Assembly (NCBI GenBank): GCA_028284775.1
Contig: JANQRB010000139.1
Coordinates: 148,338-212,337 of the forward strand
Length of the DNA stretch: 64,000 nucleotides
Origin: Candidatus Kapaibacterium sp.
GTDB taxonomy: Bacteria; Bacteroidota; Ignavibacteria; Kapaibacteriales; UBA7675
Direction of reading: 5' to 3'
A program made the translations under genes and the position numbers. A model generated the notes under the pieces. That model was not told the DNA's origin. It saw nothing but the letters and a program-made list of their open reading frames with translations, and searched no databases. Position 1 is the stretch's first letter. Each line of letters begins with the position of its first letter. Shown one piece after another: positions 1 through 9,161 of this stretch.

Positions 1-223
1 TAAAAGTCAAGGCCAGAATGTTAGAAGCAGGCACGCCCTGCTCGATAAGATACGCCAGACGATAGGTCAATGCTCTGGTTTTACCGCTCCCGGCGCCGGC
101 CAGGATCAGCATGGGTCCGTCGATTTTATTACAGGCCTCGCGCTGTTTGGGATTCAGGCCGGCCAGCAGCCCCTGGCTTTTGCCTTTTCGTTCCGAACGC
201 GATACAAGACGTACATTTTTCAT
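1..223 (-). CDS. UvrD/PcrA-family DNA helicase, N-terminal fragment cut by window edge
   Basis: Only the first 74 codons lie in the window; the rest runs off the left edge. The fragment carries a superfamily-1 Q motif (LNPKQREA, Q27) and then a Walker A (LAGAGSGKTR, K48), the signature start of UvrD/Rep/PcrA 3'-5' helicases that work in nucleotide excision repair, mismatch repair and replication-fork rescue. About 20 basic residues precede the Q motif, a slightly longer leader than in E. coli UvrD. The ATG at 223 lies 31 bases after the dapB stop on the same strand, so the two may be cotranscribed. Family assignment is firm; which paralogue (UvrD, PcrA or Rep) cannot be decided from the fragment. 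Confidence 0.85.
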   Translation of the reverse strand, partial: MKNVRLVSRSERKGKSQGLLAGLNPKQREACNKIDGPMLILAGAGSGKTRALTYRLAYLIEQGVPASNILALTF

Positions 224-254
224 GGATTTATTATCGCGAGTTTGGTATGCAAGT

Positions 255-1001
255 CTACAATTCTTCAAAAATCCGACTGAAGTCGGCGTAATCGCTGCGG
301 CCATCGATCCAGCGCGCAGCGCGCAAGGCTCCGGCTGCAAATCCGTTCCTGTTGCGCGCGCGGTGCGTCAGTTCCAAAGTGTCGGCCTCCGAGTCGATAA
401 GCACGGTATGAGTACCGGGAACATCACCGCCGCGTGTGGAGCCGACGTGTAAGACTGTCGCGGCCGGCGGGCCCTGCGCCGCTTCCGTCAACAGCTCGGA
501 TTTGTCGTCGAGCTCCTGCATGAGAATCGCCGCCAGACTCAAGGCTGTTCCACTCGGACTATCGGCCTTGCGCCGATGATGAATTTCATGCATCATGACA
601 TCGTACTGATCATAACGATTGGCCAGGATGGCTGCCCGCCGTACAATGGCGAAAAACATATTCATCCCGATAGAAAAGTTGGAACCTACCACGCAGCCGA
701 CGCCCGCCTCCAGCACAAGTTGCCGCACTTCGTCCTGCTGCGCCTGCCAGCCGGTGGTCCCGATTACCATTGCCTTTCGATGCGCGGCAAGCAAGCGGAC
801 ATTATTCACTACGGCATCCGGCAGAGAAAAATCGATCGCTACGTCAAATTCCTCCCATTGACGGCATTCGCGTAATGGACGATCCTCGTCAAAAACGGCA
901 GCAACGCGACAGCCATAGCCGGCAGCCAATTTATCCACCAATTGCCCCATTACGCCATATCCCACAATGGCGATTGCCGTCTCCGATGATGTCGCCGACA
1001 T
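255..1001 (-). CDS. dapB: 4-hydroxy-tetrahydrodipicolinate reductase
   Basis: Catalyses the NAD(P)H-dependent reduction step of the diaminopimelate pathway, feeding lysine and peptidoglycan synthesis in the cytoplasm. The 248-aa protein has the N-terminal dinucleotide fold (GYGVMG, residues 14-19), GTTGW (81-85), SNFSIGMN (107-114) and the family signature EIHHRRKADSPSGTA (139-153) holding the catalytic His-His and the substrate-binding K/SGT. The C-terminal part keeps the expected HRARNR-type motif. Length is close to the family norm (about 240-270). The ATG at 1001 has a GGAG-like sequence a few bases upstream. A 176-base gap separates it from ftsE upstream, so it may have its own promoter, though I see no clear one. 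The UvrD-like gene follows. Confidence 0.95.
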   Translation of the reverse strand: MSATSSETAIAIVGYGVMGQLVDKLAAGYGCRVAAVFDEDRPLRECRQWEEFDVAIDFSLPDAVVNNVRLLAAHRKAMVIGTTGWQAQQDEVRQLVLEAGVGCVVGSNFSIGMNMFFAIVRRAAILANRYDQYDVMMHEIHHRRKADSPSGTALSLAAILMQELDDKSELLTEAAQGPPAATVLHVGSTRGGDVPGTHTVLIDSEADTLELTHRARNRNGFAAGALRAARWIDGRSDYADFSRIFEEL

Positions 1002-1177
1002 AGAGCTAATCTCCGCTGTTTGTCATACTACCCTTCGTTGCAGCGCCGCACTCGCCGCGCTGCAAGCTGATTTTCCGGACCTGCTTCGCCATCAGAACGC
1101 TACGGTCGCAACGAAGCAACGCTCCCGGTTTACCCATGTTCATTCCGCTCCGCGCCAGGATGAAGGACTGCAGAGAT

Positions 1178-1867
1178 TCAGCCCCCGGGGCCAGGTGATG
1201 TCGCGAGTTCCTTCAAGATACCTTCCGTGATATCAAATCGGCGGCTGCCGGCAAAATTGCTCATAACGAGGGGGCTGTGCGTCGCAACGATGACGGTCCG
1301 CTGTTTGCCTGCCAGCTCGCCGAGTACGGTGATGACCTTTTCGGTCGTTGCATCGTCCATGTTGCCGGATGGCTCGTCGGCGATAATAACGTCGGGATCA
1401 TGGATGATCGACCGCGCCAGTGCCACCAGATGTCGCTCGCCGCCGGAAAGTTGAGCGGGGAACTTATTCCGGAGAAAAGAAATACCGACATCGGCAAGGA
1501 CTTCCAGGCAGCGCTTGTCGGCGGCACGCCGTCCAAATTTTGCCGCATACAGCGGATAGATAACATTTTCATACACTGTGCGGTTTGGCAGCAGCTTGCT
1601 GTCCTGAAAGATCAAACCCATGTTGCGTCGCAAGGCAGGATAAGCACGTCTGGCGATGGTGTCACTGGCTTGCCCGCCTACAAATACGCGGCCTTCGCTC
1701 GGCATCAGATCGAGGTACAGCAGTCGCAGCAGCGTTGTTTTGCCGGCACCGGTCTGTCCGGTTACCAGGAGCGTCTCACCGCTCTCGATCTTAAAGGATA
1801 CGTTCCGCAATGCCGGAATACGTTCGGTCGGATAGCGGACCGTGACCGTCTCGAATGCAAAATTCAT
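1178..1867 (-). CDS. ftsE: FtsE-like cell-division ABC transporter ATPase
   Basis: A 229-aa ABC ATPase of FtsE/LolD size. Walker A is GQTGAGKTT (37-45), the Q-loop reads GLIFQDSKLL (84-93), the signature is LSGGE (140-144), Walker B is VIIADEP (160-166), and the H-loop is VATH. The phrase IFQDSKLLPNRTVYENV is typical of FtsE rather than of LolD or MacB. FtsE pairs with the membrane protein FtsX to activate cell-wall hydrolases at the septum. No ftsX is adjacent: acs lies 29 bases upstream and dapB downstream, so the partner must be encoded elsewhere or this is an FtsE-like paralogue. The start is the ATG directly before a conserved first beta-strand. Confidence 0.8.
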   Translation of the reverse strand: MNFAFETVTVRYPTERIPALRNVSFKIESGETLLVTGQTGAGKTTLLRLLYLDLMPSEGRVFVGGQASDTIARRAYPALRRNMGLIFQDSKLLPNRTVYENVIYPLYAAKFGRRAADKRCLEVLADVGISFLRNKFPAQLSGGERHLVALARSIIHDPDVIIADEPSGNMDDATTEKVITVLGELAGKQRTVIVATHSPLVMSNFAGSRRFDITEGILKELATSPGPGG

Positions 1868-1896
1868 AGTTTGTAGCGCCGTTTGACCGGCAAATC

Positions 1897-3969
1897 CTAT
1901 GCGTCGTCATCTGCCTCGCGCAGACGTTCCAGTACCGAAAAATCTTCAAGCGTCGTCGTGTCGCCCGTGATGCTGCCGCCGGCCGCAATTTCTCGCAGTA
2001 AGCGACGCATTATTTTGCCGCTGCGAGTTTTCGGCAAGGCATCGGTAAAGCGAATTTCATCGGGCCTGGCAATATGACCGATTTCGCCCCCAACGTGATT
2101 CCGCAGTGCCGAGCGTAGTTTCTCCACTGCCCTGGCCGACTGCTTAGCCTGCCCTTTGAGCGTTACAAAGGCCACGAGGGCATTGCCTTTAACATCGTCC
2201 GGTCGCGCCACGACAGCCGCTTCCGCAACTGATTGATGCGACACAAGTGCCGATTCGATTTCGGCTGTCCCGAGACGATGGCCGCTGACATTGACGACAT
2301 CATCCACGCGTCCCATAATCCAGATATAGCCGTCGGCATCGCGTCGGGCGCCATCGCCGGTAAAGTAATACGCCGGGCGGCCGTCTTTTTGCGGCGGATA
2401 CTCGCTCCAATATGTTTTTTTATAGCGCTGGAAGTCGCCGAAAACCGTTCGCAGCATCGAAGGCCAGGGCTGTTTCACCACCAGATAGCCGCCTTCGTTG
2501 ACGTCGCAGGGACTGCCGTCACGCCGTACAACATCGGCATCGATGCCGGGCAGGGGCAGGGTAGCCGTCCCCGGCTTGAGTGGCGTTGCGCCCGGCAGCG
2601 GCGATATCATTATCGCCCCCGTTTCAGTCTGCCACCAAGTATCCACGATAGGACATCGTCCGCCGCCGATAACACGATGATACCACATCCAGGCTTCTGG
2701 ATTAATCGGCTCGCCAACCGTACCCAAAAGACGCAGCGAACTAAGATCGTGGCGGCGCGGGTGCTTGTCGCCCCATTTCATAAATGCCCGGATTGCTGTC
2801 GGCGCCGTGTAAAAGATCGTGATCCGATGCCGCGCAATCATGTCCCAAAAGCGATCGGGCTCGGGGTGGTTGGGCGCTCCTTCGTACATAAACAGCGATG
2901 CGCCGTTGGCGAGCGGGCCGTAGACGATATAACTGTGCCCCGTTATCCAGCCGACATCCGCCGTGCAGAAATACAGGTCGTCCTCGCGAAGATCGAAGAC
3001 CATCTTAGTAGTATAGGCCGCCTGGGTCAGATAACCGCCGGTGGTATGAAGTATTCCCTTGGGCTTGCCGGTGGACCCGCTGGTATAGAGTATAAACAAG
3101 GGGTGCTCGCTGTTCAAAGCCGGAGCGGACGCGATCGGGCTTGCATCCGCCATCAGCTCATGCCACCAATGATCACGCCGCGACTTCATTCGAACTTCGA
3201 CGCCGCTTCGCCGCAGTACCACGACCTTCCTGACGGTCGCTGATTTTTTGACCGCCTCATCAACCGCCTCTTTGAGTGCGATCGACTGACCGCGTCGGTA
3301 TGCGTCGTCCTGGGTGACGACACAGACGGCTTTGGAGTCGTTGATTCTCTCCCGAAGGGCATCGGCGGAAAATCCACCGAAAACAACAGTATGGGTTGCG
3401 CCGATTCGTGCGCAGGCCAACATCGCTATTGCCGCCTCGGGCAGCATGCCCATATAAATCGCCACCACGTCGCCGCGTTTAACACCAAGCCCCTTCAAGA
3501 CATTAGCGAATTTGCATACCTGCGTGAAGAGCGCCTGGTAGGTCAGGGTACGCGTATCGCCCGGCTCACCCTCCCAGATGATCGCTGCTTTGTTACGGCG
3601 CCATCCGGCCACATGCCGGTCGAGACAGTTATGCGCGACATTAAGCTTACCGCCGACGAACCATTTTGCGCGCGGATACTTCCATTCGCAGGTCGACCGC
3701 CACGGCGCAAACCAGTCCAGTGCGCGGGCGCGCTCTTCCCAAAATGCGTAGATGTCGGCGGCGGCTTGCTTGCGAAGAGCTTTCAATTTGCGCAGCGATG
3801 AAACATGCGCTTCATTACTAAAAGCCGGTGGCGGATGAATGAGCCGCTCTTCCTGCAGGACCGATGATATGCTTGTATCCGTTAAACTCACCGCGTCCGG
3901 CCTTGCCTTGTCTGTCTGACTGGATTGAGATCGGACCCGGCGCTTGCCGCCATGAGAATTAGAGGCCAT
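1897..3969 (-). CDS. acs: Acetyl-CoA synthetase (AMP-forming)
   Basis: Activates acetate to acetyl-CoA through an acetyl-adenylate. The 690-aa protein shows the AMP-binding loop TSGSTGKPKG, the acetate/CoA region WWQTETG, the hinge-region motif YYFTGDGARRD, GRVDDVVNVSGHRLGTAEIE, and near the C-terminus KTRSGKIMRRLLR with the Lys that is catalytic and acetylation-controlled in Acs enzymes. WWQTETG fits acetate rather than longer acyl substrates. The N-terminus carries about 45 polar, low-complexity residues before the usual Acs start, so a downstream start is possible; the ATG at 3969 keeps the frame open. ftsE begins 29 bases after the stop. A 460-base gap upstream probably holds its promoter. 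Confidence 0.93.
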   Translation of the reverse strand: MASNSHGGKRRVRSQSSQTDKARPDAVSLTDTSISSVLQEERLIHPPPAFSNEAHVSSLRKLKALRKQAAADIYAFWEERARALDWFAPWRSTCEWKYPRAKWFVGGKLNVAHNCLDRHVAGWRRNKAAIIWEGEPGDTRTLTYQALFTQVCKFANVLKGLGVKRGDVVAIYMGMLPEAAIAMLACARIGATHTVVFGGFSADALRERINDSKAVCVVTQDDAYRRGQSIALKEAVDEAVKKSATVRKVVVLRRSGVEVRMKSRRDHWWHELMADASPIASAPALNSEHPLFILYTSGSTGKPKGILHTTGGYLTQAAYTTKMVFDLREDDLYFCTADVGWITGHSYIVYGPLANGASLFMYEGAPNHPEPDRFWDMIARHRITIFYTAPTAIRAFMKWGDKHPRRHDLSSLRLLGTVGEPINPEAWMWYHRVIGGGRCPIVDTWWQTETGAIMISPLPGATPLKPGTATLPLPGIDADVVRRDGSPCDVNEGGYLVVKQPWPSMLRTVFGDFQRYKKTYWSEYPPQKDGRPAYYFTGDGARRDADGYIWIMGRVDDVVNVSGHRLGTAEIESALVSHQSVAEAAVVARPDDVKGNALVAFVTLKGQAKQSARAVEKLRSALRNHVGGEIGHIARPDEIRFTDALPKTRSGKIMRRLLREIAAGGSITGDTTTLEDFSVLERLREADDDA

Positions 3970-4431
3970 ACTTGGTTTTGCAGCGATTGTGATAAAGAGG
4001 GCTTCCGGATATAGCTACAATCCGTCAAATATGCGAAGAGCGACGCTTTATTCCAAAGTGCCCTGTGTTTTGCTCCGACAGGCAAATCAGTCTCCCCGCT
4101 GCATTTGCAAACGGACCTCTGCGGCTCCGATGCAGTACGAAGCTGCTGCCTGTGAGCTTGACTATCTTGCTGCACTAAGACTGTGAATTTCGACTGCCCT
4201 CTGAAAAGCCGATCGCCAACATCCGTCCACGTATCCGGAATTGTGCCTGCCGGGAATCGCCTACTAATTAACAGCGAGGTCACTGTCGCGACCGCAAAGG
4301 TGTTAACTGTACTGCGTGCACCAGATTGCGAAAAGGAATTTGAAGCCGGCACATAAAACTTAAACATACTGGCGCCGGAGCAGGCAAATGCAAGGCGAAA
4401 GCTGGCGATTCTGCATGTTAATCGCTTCGGA
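3970..4431. other. Intergenic region upstream of acs
   Basis: About 460 bases between acs and the thioesterase gene. Short open frames cross it but none has a plausible start signal, composition or recognisable product. I see no strong hairpin or consensus promoter. It most likely contains acs regulatory sequence. Confidence 0.5.
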
Positions 4432-4941
4432 TCACGATGCCTGTTCGCCGAGACGCATCGTCTGAAGCAATTCGCGGTGCTTCAGCCTTTGTTCGCGTCG
4501 CAGCGCCGCTTCCTCATACCGCCGTTTTTCATTTTCCGTCACCGGGCTAAGCTGTGGTACGGGCAGAGGTTTGCCGTAGTTGTCGATGGCAACGAAGGTT
4601 AGATAAGCTTTACTGGTTTGAATCCGGGAGTTATTCAGGGGGTCTTCACGCCAGGCGCGCACACCGATTTCCATTGACGTTGTGAATGCGCGGTTAACCA
4701 TAGCTTGCAGGGTGACAACGTGTCCGATTTTAATCGGCTCGAAAAAGTTAATCTCGTCCACTGATGCCGTAACGCAGACGCGGCCGGAATGACGCATCGC
4801 GACGAGCGCCGCTGCAATATCGATCCAGTGCATCAGACGTCCGCCCAATAGATTCCCCAATTGATTGGTGTCGTTGGGCAAAACGAGTTCGGTCATTTCC
4901 ACACTCGACTCGGAGGGAGTTTTGTTCACCGTATGCTGCAT
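4432..4941 (-). CDS. Acyl-CoA thioesterase, hotdog fold (YciA/BACH type)
   Basis: A 169-aa single-hotdog protein that should hydrolyse acyl-CoA to free acid and CoA. The diagnostic stretch is LPNDTNQLGNLLGGRLMHWID near residues 21-41, with the catalytic-type Asn and Asp on the hotdog helix, followed by ASVDEINFFEPI and the beta-strand VVTLQAMVNRAFTTSMEIGV. A charged, probably helical tail (residues about 135-169) follows the domain, as in many Bacteroidota relatives. Substrate chain length cannot be read from sequence. It stands alone between acs and the BamD-like gene on the same strand, each separated by about 100 bases or more, so it may be transcribed singly. Confidence 0.85.
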   Translation of the reverse strand: MQHTVNKTPSESSVEMTELVLPNDTNQLGNLLGGRLMHWIDIAAALVAMRHSGRVCVTASVDEINFFEPIKIGHVVTLQAMVNRAFTTSMEIGVRAWREDPLNNSRIQTSKAYLTFVAIDNYGKPLPVPQLSPVTENEKRRYEEAALRREQRLKHRELLQTMRLGEQAS

Positions 4942-5037
4942 AATTATCTTCTTTCCGGCTGAGTTAATAAAGTCACATTCGCCGCTGTGGGAATGTCGAC
5001 TGTGACGAATGAGAACGGCGGCGCGTGCAAAGGATGA

Positions 5038-5811
5038 TCAGAGATCTTCTTCCAGATCGTTGACGTCGTCATTCAGTTGGCCATTCGGGAAGTTGCGGCG
5101 GTATAGGCGGATAGTTTCGCGGGCATCATCGGAATTCTTCAGCTCTACCAGCGTGCGAATTTTGCCCACATAGGCTAATTCGAGGAATGGAGTATCGGGA
5201 TAACTATCGATGACGGAATCATAATAGACTATCGCCGACCGCAATGAGCGCATCTTAACATAGAGAACCGCCGTTTCATATTCGCGGCGGGCCAGTTTTT
5301 CCCGCAGCTCTTCAATCCGCTGCGATGCTTCCTGCGCGAGCGAATCATTGGGAAAATACGATTGATACTCGGAAAATTTACTGATCGCCTGATCCGTATA
5401 CGACTGATCGCGGTTGAAGCTGGGTGATAGTCTGAAGTAACACATCGCCTCCTGGTAATGCGCTCGCTGGACAAATTCGCTGCGTGGAAAGGAACGGTAG
5501 ACGGATGAATAGTTGAATGCCGCCAGAATGTACTCTTTGCGGGCAAAGTTGATTTCGGCGAGATAATACTGCGCATCGTCGGCATACTGACTGGCGGGAT
5601 ACTGCAGGCGGATTACATTAAACAAACGGCGCGCATCCAGCCAGTCTTCATCCTGGTAAGCGGCCATGGCATCCTGAAAGATGTCATCGACGCTTTCCGT
5701 CACCGTTGCGGATTCACCACTGCCGCAAGCGCTCATTGCCAGGCTGAGACAAGCAAGCGCGATAACTCCCAGGCGGCGACAGCTGAGCTTGAGTAGACTT
5801 GTACAGAACAT
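5038..5811 (-). CDS. bamD: BamD/YfiO-like outer membrane assembly lipoprotein
   Basis: Predicted lipoprotein of the BAM complex that inserts beta-barrel proteins into the outer membrane. I place the start at the ATG at 5811 because it gives a clean lipoprotein signal ending in the lipobox LAMSAC; the open frame extends to 5892 but those 27 residues are not signal-like. The mature part is a row of tetratricopeptide-type repeats: A-Y-Q-DEDW-ARRLFN, YPASQYADDAQYYLAE, FPRSEFVQRAHYQEAMCYFR, FSEYQSYFPNDSLAQEA and YYDSVIDSYPDTPFLELAYVGK, the last being typical of BamD. The C-terminus is acidic (DVNDLEEDL). It is divergent from thyX. A general TPR lipoprotein is the alternative, less likely given the BamD-type spacing. 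Confidence 0.82.
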   Translation of the reverse strand: MFCTSLLKLSCRRLGVIALACLSLAMSACGSGESATVTESVDDIFQDAMAAYQDEDWLDARRLFNVIRLQYPASQYADDAQYYLAEINFARKEYILAAFNYSSVYRSFPRSEFVQRAHYQEAMCYFRLSPSFNRDQSYTDQAISKFSEYQSYFPNDSLAQEASQRIEELREKLARREYETAVLYVKMRSLRSAIVYYDSVIDSYPDTPFLELAYVGKIRTLVELKNSDDARETIRLYRRNFPNGQLNDDVNDLEEDL

Positions 5812-5967
5812 AGGTCGCAAACTTACACAGTCAGCGTCAATTGTTGCAATAGAATTTTGCGGTATCAGTGTCGCTCCCCTTGCTTTCCCCATCGAGTCTT
5901 CACCAAAATTTTCGTATCTTGCTGAATTATTTCAGCCATCAATAACGCCGAAGACGGGAAATAATTG

Positions 5968-6921
5968 ATGACGGACGGTCAGAACGGTCAGACAGACAAT
6001 CAGGATGAGTTGAAAGTTACGGCGAGCGCAGCGCAAGAATCTAATCAGGAACAGATGGACATCGATGCCGCTGCGCAGGCCCAGATCGGACGACGGATAG
6101 ATTGTCTGGAAAATGGGTTTGTGCGCCTGGTGGACTTCATGGGCAATGATGCCGCTATCGTTCAGGCGGCGCGTGTTTCCTATGGCGCCGGTACCAAACG
6201 ACTGCGGGAAGACCGCGGGCTGATTCGCTATCTGATGCGTCATGCCCACACCACCCCCTTCGAAATGGTTGAATTCAAGTTTCATGTTAAGCTACCGGTC
6301 TTCGTCGCCCGGCAGTGGATCCGGCATCGAACTGCCAACGTCAATGAATACAGTGGCCGCTATTCGGAAATGCCGGATCAGTTTTATCTTCCGGAGGCCG
6401 CGCAGATCCGCAGCCAGAGCGCGGTGAACCGGCAGGGACGCTCCGAAGACACGCTGCCCGAAGCCGAAACGGAAAAAATTCTGCAGCAGCTGGAAGTCGG
6501 CCAGCAGCGATCCTATGCCGAATACCTGGCAATGCTGGAAACCGGCTTCGCGCGCGAACTGGCCAGGATTCATCTGCCGCTGTCCGTCTACACGGAATGG
6601 TATTGGAAAATCGACCTGCACAACCTTTTTCACTTTCTGCATCTACGCCTGGATGATCACGCTCAATTCGAGATTCGCGTCTTTGCCGAGGCGATGGCTG
6701 ATATTGTAAAGAACATCGTGCCCCTGGCCTGGGAAGCCTACGAAGATTATCGCCTGCAGGCGATCAGGATGACACGCTGCGAAAGAATTGCATTGAAAAA
6801 ATTGCTGGGACAGCGAAGAGACAACGAACTGGACGACGCGGAGTTAACGGCAATCGGTCTGTCAAAAAGGGAAATCCGCGAATTTCGGCGCAAACTGGCT
6901 GATCTGGATTCTTTACTTTAA
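5968..6921 (+). CDS. thyX: Flavin-dependent thymidylate synthase ThyX
   Basis: Makes dTMP from dUMP using FAD and methylenetetrahydrofolate. The ThyX motif RHR-x7-S is intact (RHR at 119-121, S129, counting from the ATG at 5968), within QWIRHRTANVNEYSGRYSE. The dUMP/FAD-binding ELARIHLPLSVYTEWYWKIDLHNLFHFLHLR region is also present. An in-frame TTG precedes the ATG by one codon; the ATG is preferred, with GGGAA a few bases upstream. The N-terminal 40 residues are polar and acidic and not part of the fold. hutH follows after 21 bases on the same strand. The presence of thyX suggests the organism may lack classical thyA, but this cannot be seen here. Confidence 0.95.
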   Translation: MTDGQNGQTDNQDELKVTASAAQESNQEQMDIDAAAQAQIGRRIDCLENGFVRLVDFMGNDAAIVQAARVSYGAGTKRLREDRGLIRYLMRHAHTTPFEMVEFKFHVKLPVFVARQWIRHRTANVNEYSGRYSEMPDQFYLPEAAQIRSQSAVNRQGRSEDTLPEAETEKILQQLEVGQQRSYAEYLAMLETGFARELARIHLPLSVYTEWYWKIDLHNLFHFLHLRLDDHAQFEIRVFAEAMADIVKNIVPLAWEAYEDYRLQAIRMTRCERIALKKLLGQRRDNELDDAELTAIGLSKREIREFRRKLADLDSLL

Positions 6922-6942
6922 CATTACAATTCGAACACGCTT

Positions 6943-8463
6943 ATGACTCTTTACCTGGACGGGACTTCCCTAACGGTGGAGGACTGCGCTGCCGTCGCTG
7001 CAGGGCAGGTGCCGGCAATTGCCTTGAGCGCGGCGGCCTGTGAAGCTGTTGAACGTTCACGCGCGATAGTTGAAAAATGGGTGAAAAGCGGCCGCGTAAT
7101 CTACGGTGTCACCACCGGTTTTGGTGAATTTTCCGATGTAAGTATTCCAAGTGACGATCTGGAGCTGCTGCAGGAAAATCTGGTGATGTCGCACAGCGTA
7201 GGGACCGGCGATTGGCTGCCGCGTGAAGTTGTTCGTACCATGCTATTGCTGCGTATCAATGCTCTGGCACGTGGCTATTCGGGAATTCGCCTCAAAACGC
7301 TGAATACCTTGATCGCGATGCTTAATCACGACATTGTACCGGCAGTACCTTCACAGGGATCGGTCGGCAGCAGCGGCGATCTGGTGCAGCTTTCGCATAT
7401 CGCCTTGTCGGCGATTGGCCAGGGGCGCTGCCTGACAGTTAGCGGCACGGAGCCGGCCGCGAATGCATTAGCCCGGCACGGGATCAAGCCCGTTCGTCTA
7501 CAAGCCAAAGAAGGTCTGGCCCTTATCAATGGAACACAAATGATGTGCGCCTTTGGCGCCCTGGCGCTTGCCAAAGCCGAGGCGCTGGCGGAAGTCGCCG
7601 ACATCACCGGCGCTATGAGCCTGGAGGCGCTGCGGGGCACGGACACCGCCTTTGACGAAAGACTCCAACTCCTGCGCGGGTATCGCGGCCAGAGCCAATG
7701 CGCCCGTAACCTGCGTAGCTTGCTGCGAAACAGCGCAATCCGCGAATCGCATCGTGACAATGACGGCAAAGTGCAGGATGCCTACTCGCTGCGCTGCATG
7801 CCCCAGGTGCACGGCGCTTCGCGGGATGCATTCCGCTATGTTCGCGAGGTAATCCAAATCGAAATCAACTCGGTCAATGACAATCCGATTATCGTGCCCG
7901 ACGAGGAGCGGCATATCGAAGGCGGCAACTTTCATGGTCAACCGCTGGCGCTGGCGCTCGACTTCCTGGCAATCGCCGCCGCCGAGCTGGCGAATATTTC
8001 CGAGCGGCGCATCGAACGTCTGGTCAACGGTTCACTGAGCGGAGGGCTTCCTCGCTTTCTTGCAAAGAACGGAGGATTGCATTCGGGTCTGATGATTGCT
8101 CAATACAATGCCGCATCACTGGTATCTGAAAATAAAGTGCTGGCCCACCCCGCAAGCGTCGATTCCATTCCCACCTCCGCCAACCAGGAAGATCACAACT
8201 CAATGGGCAGTATTGCGGCGCAGAAAGCCTGGCGCGTCGTGCACAATCTGGAACGTGTTCTGGCCATCGAGTTGCTTAGCGCTGCCCAGGGCATCGATTT
8301 TCTGCGTCCGCTGCAATCCAGCGAACAGCTCGAAGCAGTTCACCGCTGCGTACGGGAAGAGGTAAGTTTCAATGATGCCGATCGGGTGTTGTACGACGAT
8401 GTGGAAGCGGTTCGCCGTTTGATTGCTACCGGTAAAGTCGCTGCAGCCAGCCAATTGAGCTGA
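6943..8463 (+). CDS. hutH: Histidine ammonia-lyase
   Basis: Deaminates L-histidine to urocanate. The 506-aa protein has the MIO-cofactor region GSVGSSGDL, where the cyclising triad is Ser-Ser-Gly (143-145) in place of the commoner Ala-Ser-Gly. The selectivity pair Ser83-His84 (NLVMSHSVG) is the His-lyase type, not the Phe/Tyr type. Other conserved blocks are GLALINGTQ, QDAYSLRC-PQVHGASRD, NSVNDNPII, GGNFHGQPLALALDFLAIA and NQEDHNSMG. Length matches the family (about 500-510). No hutU, hutI or hutG is nearby; the gene sits directly after thyX. Annotation as HutH is well supported, though another aromatic lyase role is not excluded without biochemistry. Confidence 0.93.
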   Translation: MTLYLDGTSLTVEDCAAVAAGQVPAIALSAAACEAVERSRAIVEKWVKSGRVIYGVTTGFGEFSDVSIPSDDLELLQENLVMSHSVGTGDWLPREVVRTMLLLRINALARGYSGIRLKTLNTLIAMLNHDIVPAVPSQGSVGSSGDLVQLSHIALSAIGQGRCLTVSGTEPAANALARHGIKPVRLQAKEGLALINGTQMMCAFGALALAKAEALAEVADITGAMSLEALRGTDTAFDERLQLLRGYRGQSQCARNLRSLLRNSAIRESHRDNDGKVQDAYSLRCMPQVHGASRDAFRYVREVIQIEINSVNDNPIIVPDEERHIEGGNFHGQPLALALDFLAIAAAELANISERRIERLVNGSLSGGLPRFLAKNGGLHSGLMIAQYNAASLVSENKVLAHPASVDSIPTSANQEDHNSMGSIAAQKAWRVVHNLERVLAIELLSAAQGIDFLRPLQSSEQLEAVHRCVREEVSFNDADRVLYDDVEAVRRLIATGKVAAASQLS

Positions 8464-9161
8464 GCAAAGGAAAGGATTTAAAATGACGAAAGAAATGCAC
8501 CAGTCCATGATAGCACTTCTTCGTCACTGATCCCCTGCCGCCGGGTTATTTTTCGAAAATGTCTTTGACAAATCCCTGATAGTAATTTCAAGCGTGGCAC
8601 CACACTGCCGGAAGCCGACTCTTCAGATCGTCGACCGCAAGATAATTTGATTTACTGTGTGGTTTGGACGTATTTCACGCACGATTACTCGCTTTGTAAC
8701 GCACTTGATTCACTTGCCAAAAATACGACTTTGCAGTTCTTTCAGGAGTTAAAGCGTGAGGCGCCAATGGTTTTGATACAGGTCTGTGATTGTAACGCCC
8801 CTCTTCCTTCAGGCAAATATAAACAATTGAAGGTCCAATGTCTGTAGGACAACATCTGATTTTTCTCTAAGGGTTTTTCTGATACCTGGGCTCAAAAACT
8901 TTATGTTTCAAAATTTTTTGACTTGCTTTAACTGTTAGACGATTCGGATTCGAAACATAACAGCCGCCAGCAGCCGCTACAGATAATTGCAAGAGCTTCA
9001 GCAATAATGCATTGGTCCGCAGCTGACTGTTATGACATCATTGTTTGTCTGCTAGACGATACACAAATTCGTATCGTCATTGGAGGAATACTTCGACGCG
9101 AGAGACGCCGGTCGAAATGATTGTCTTGCGGAGCACACTAACAGCAATAGGGAGGATCGAC
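8464..9161. other. Gene-poor, AT-richer intergenic region between hutH and pdxH
   Basis: Nearly 700 bases with visibly lower GC than the flanking genes and many A/T runs. One 66-codon frame (8647-8847) opens with TTG, has no ribosome-binding site and no recognisable sequence, so I do not call it. Near the 3' end there is a perfect inverted repeat (9055-9078). No tRNA or known RNA motif is recognised. Confidence 0.5.
9055..9078. repeat. Perfect 8-bp inverted repeat upstream of pdxH
   Basis: GACGATAC - 8 nt - GTATCGTC. It lies 83 bases before the pdxH start and is not followed by a T-run, so an operator or leader hairpin is more likely than a terminator. Confidence 0.5.

Noticed and set aside
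3888..4367. 159-codon minus-strand frame over the acs start and upstream gap
   Set aside because: Overlaps the first residues of acs in another frame; no domain pattern or start signal.
8647..8847. 66-codon open frame in the hutH-pdxH gap
   Set aside because: TTG start without ribosome-binding site, no recognisable sequence pattern, AT-rich non-coding composition.
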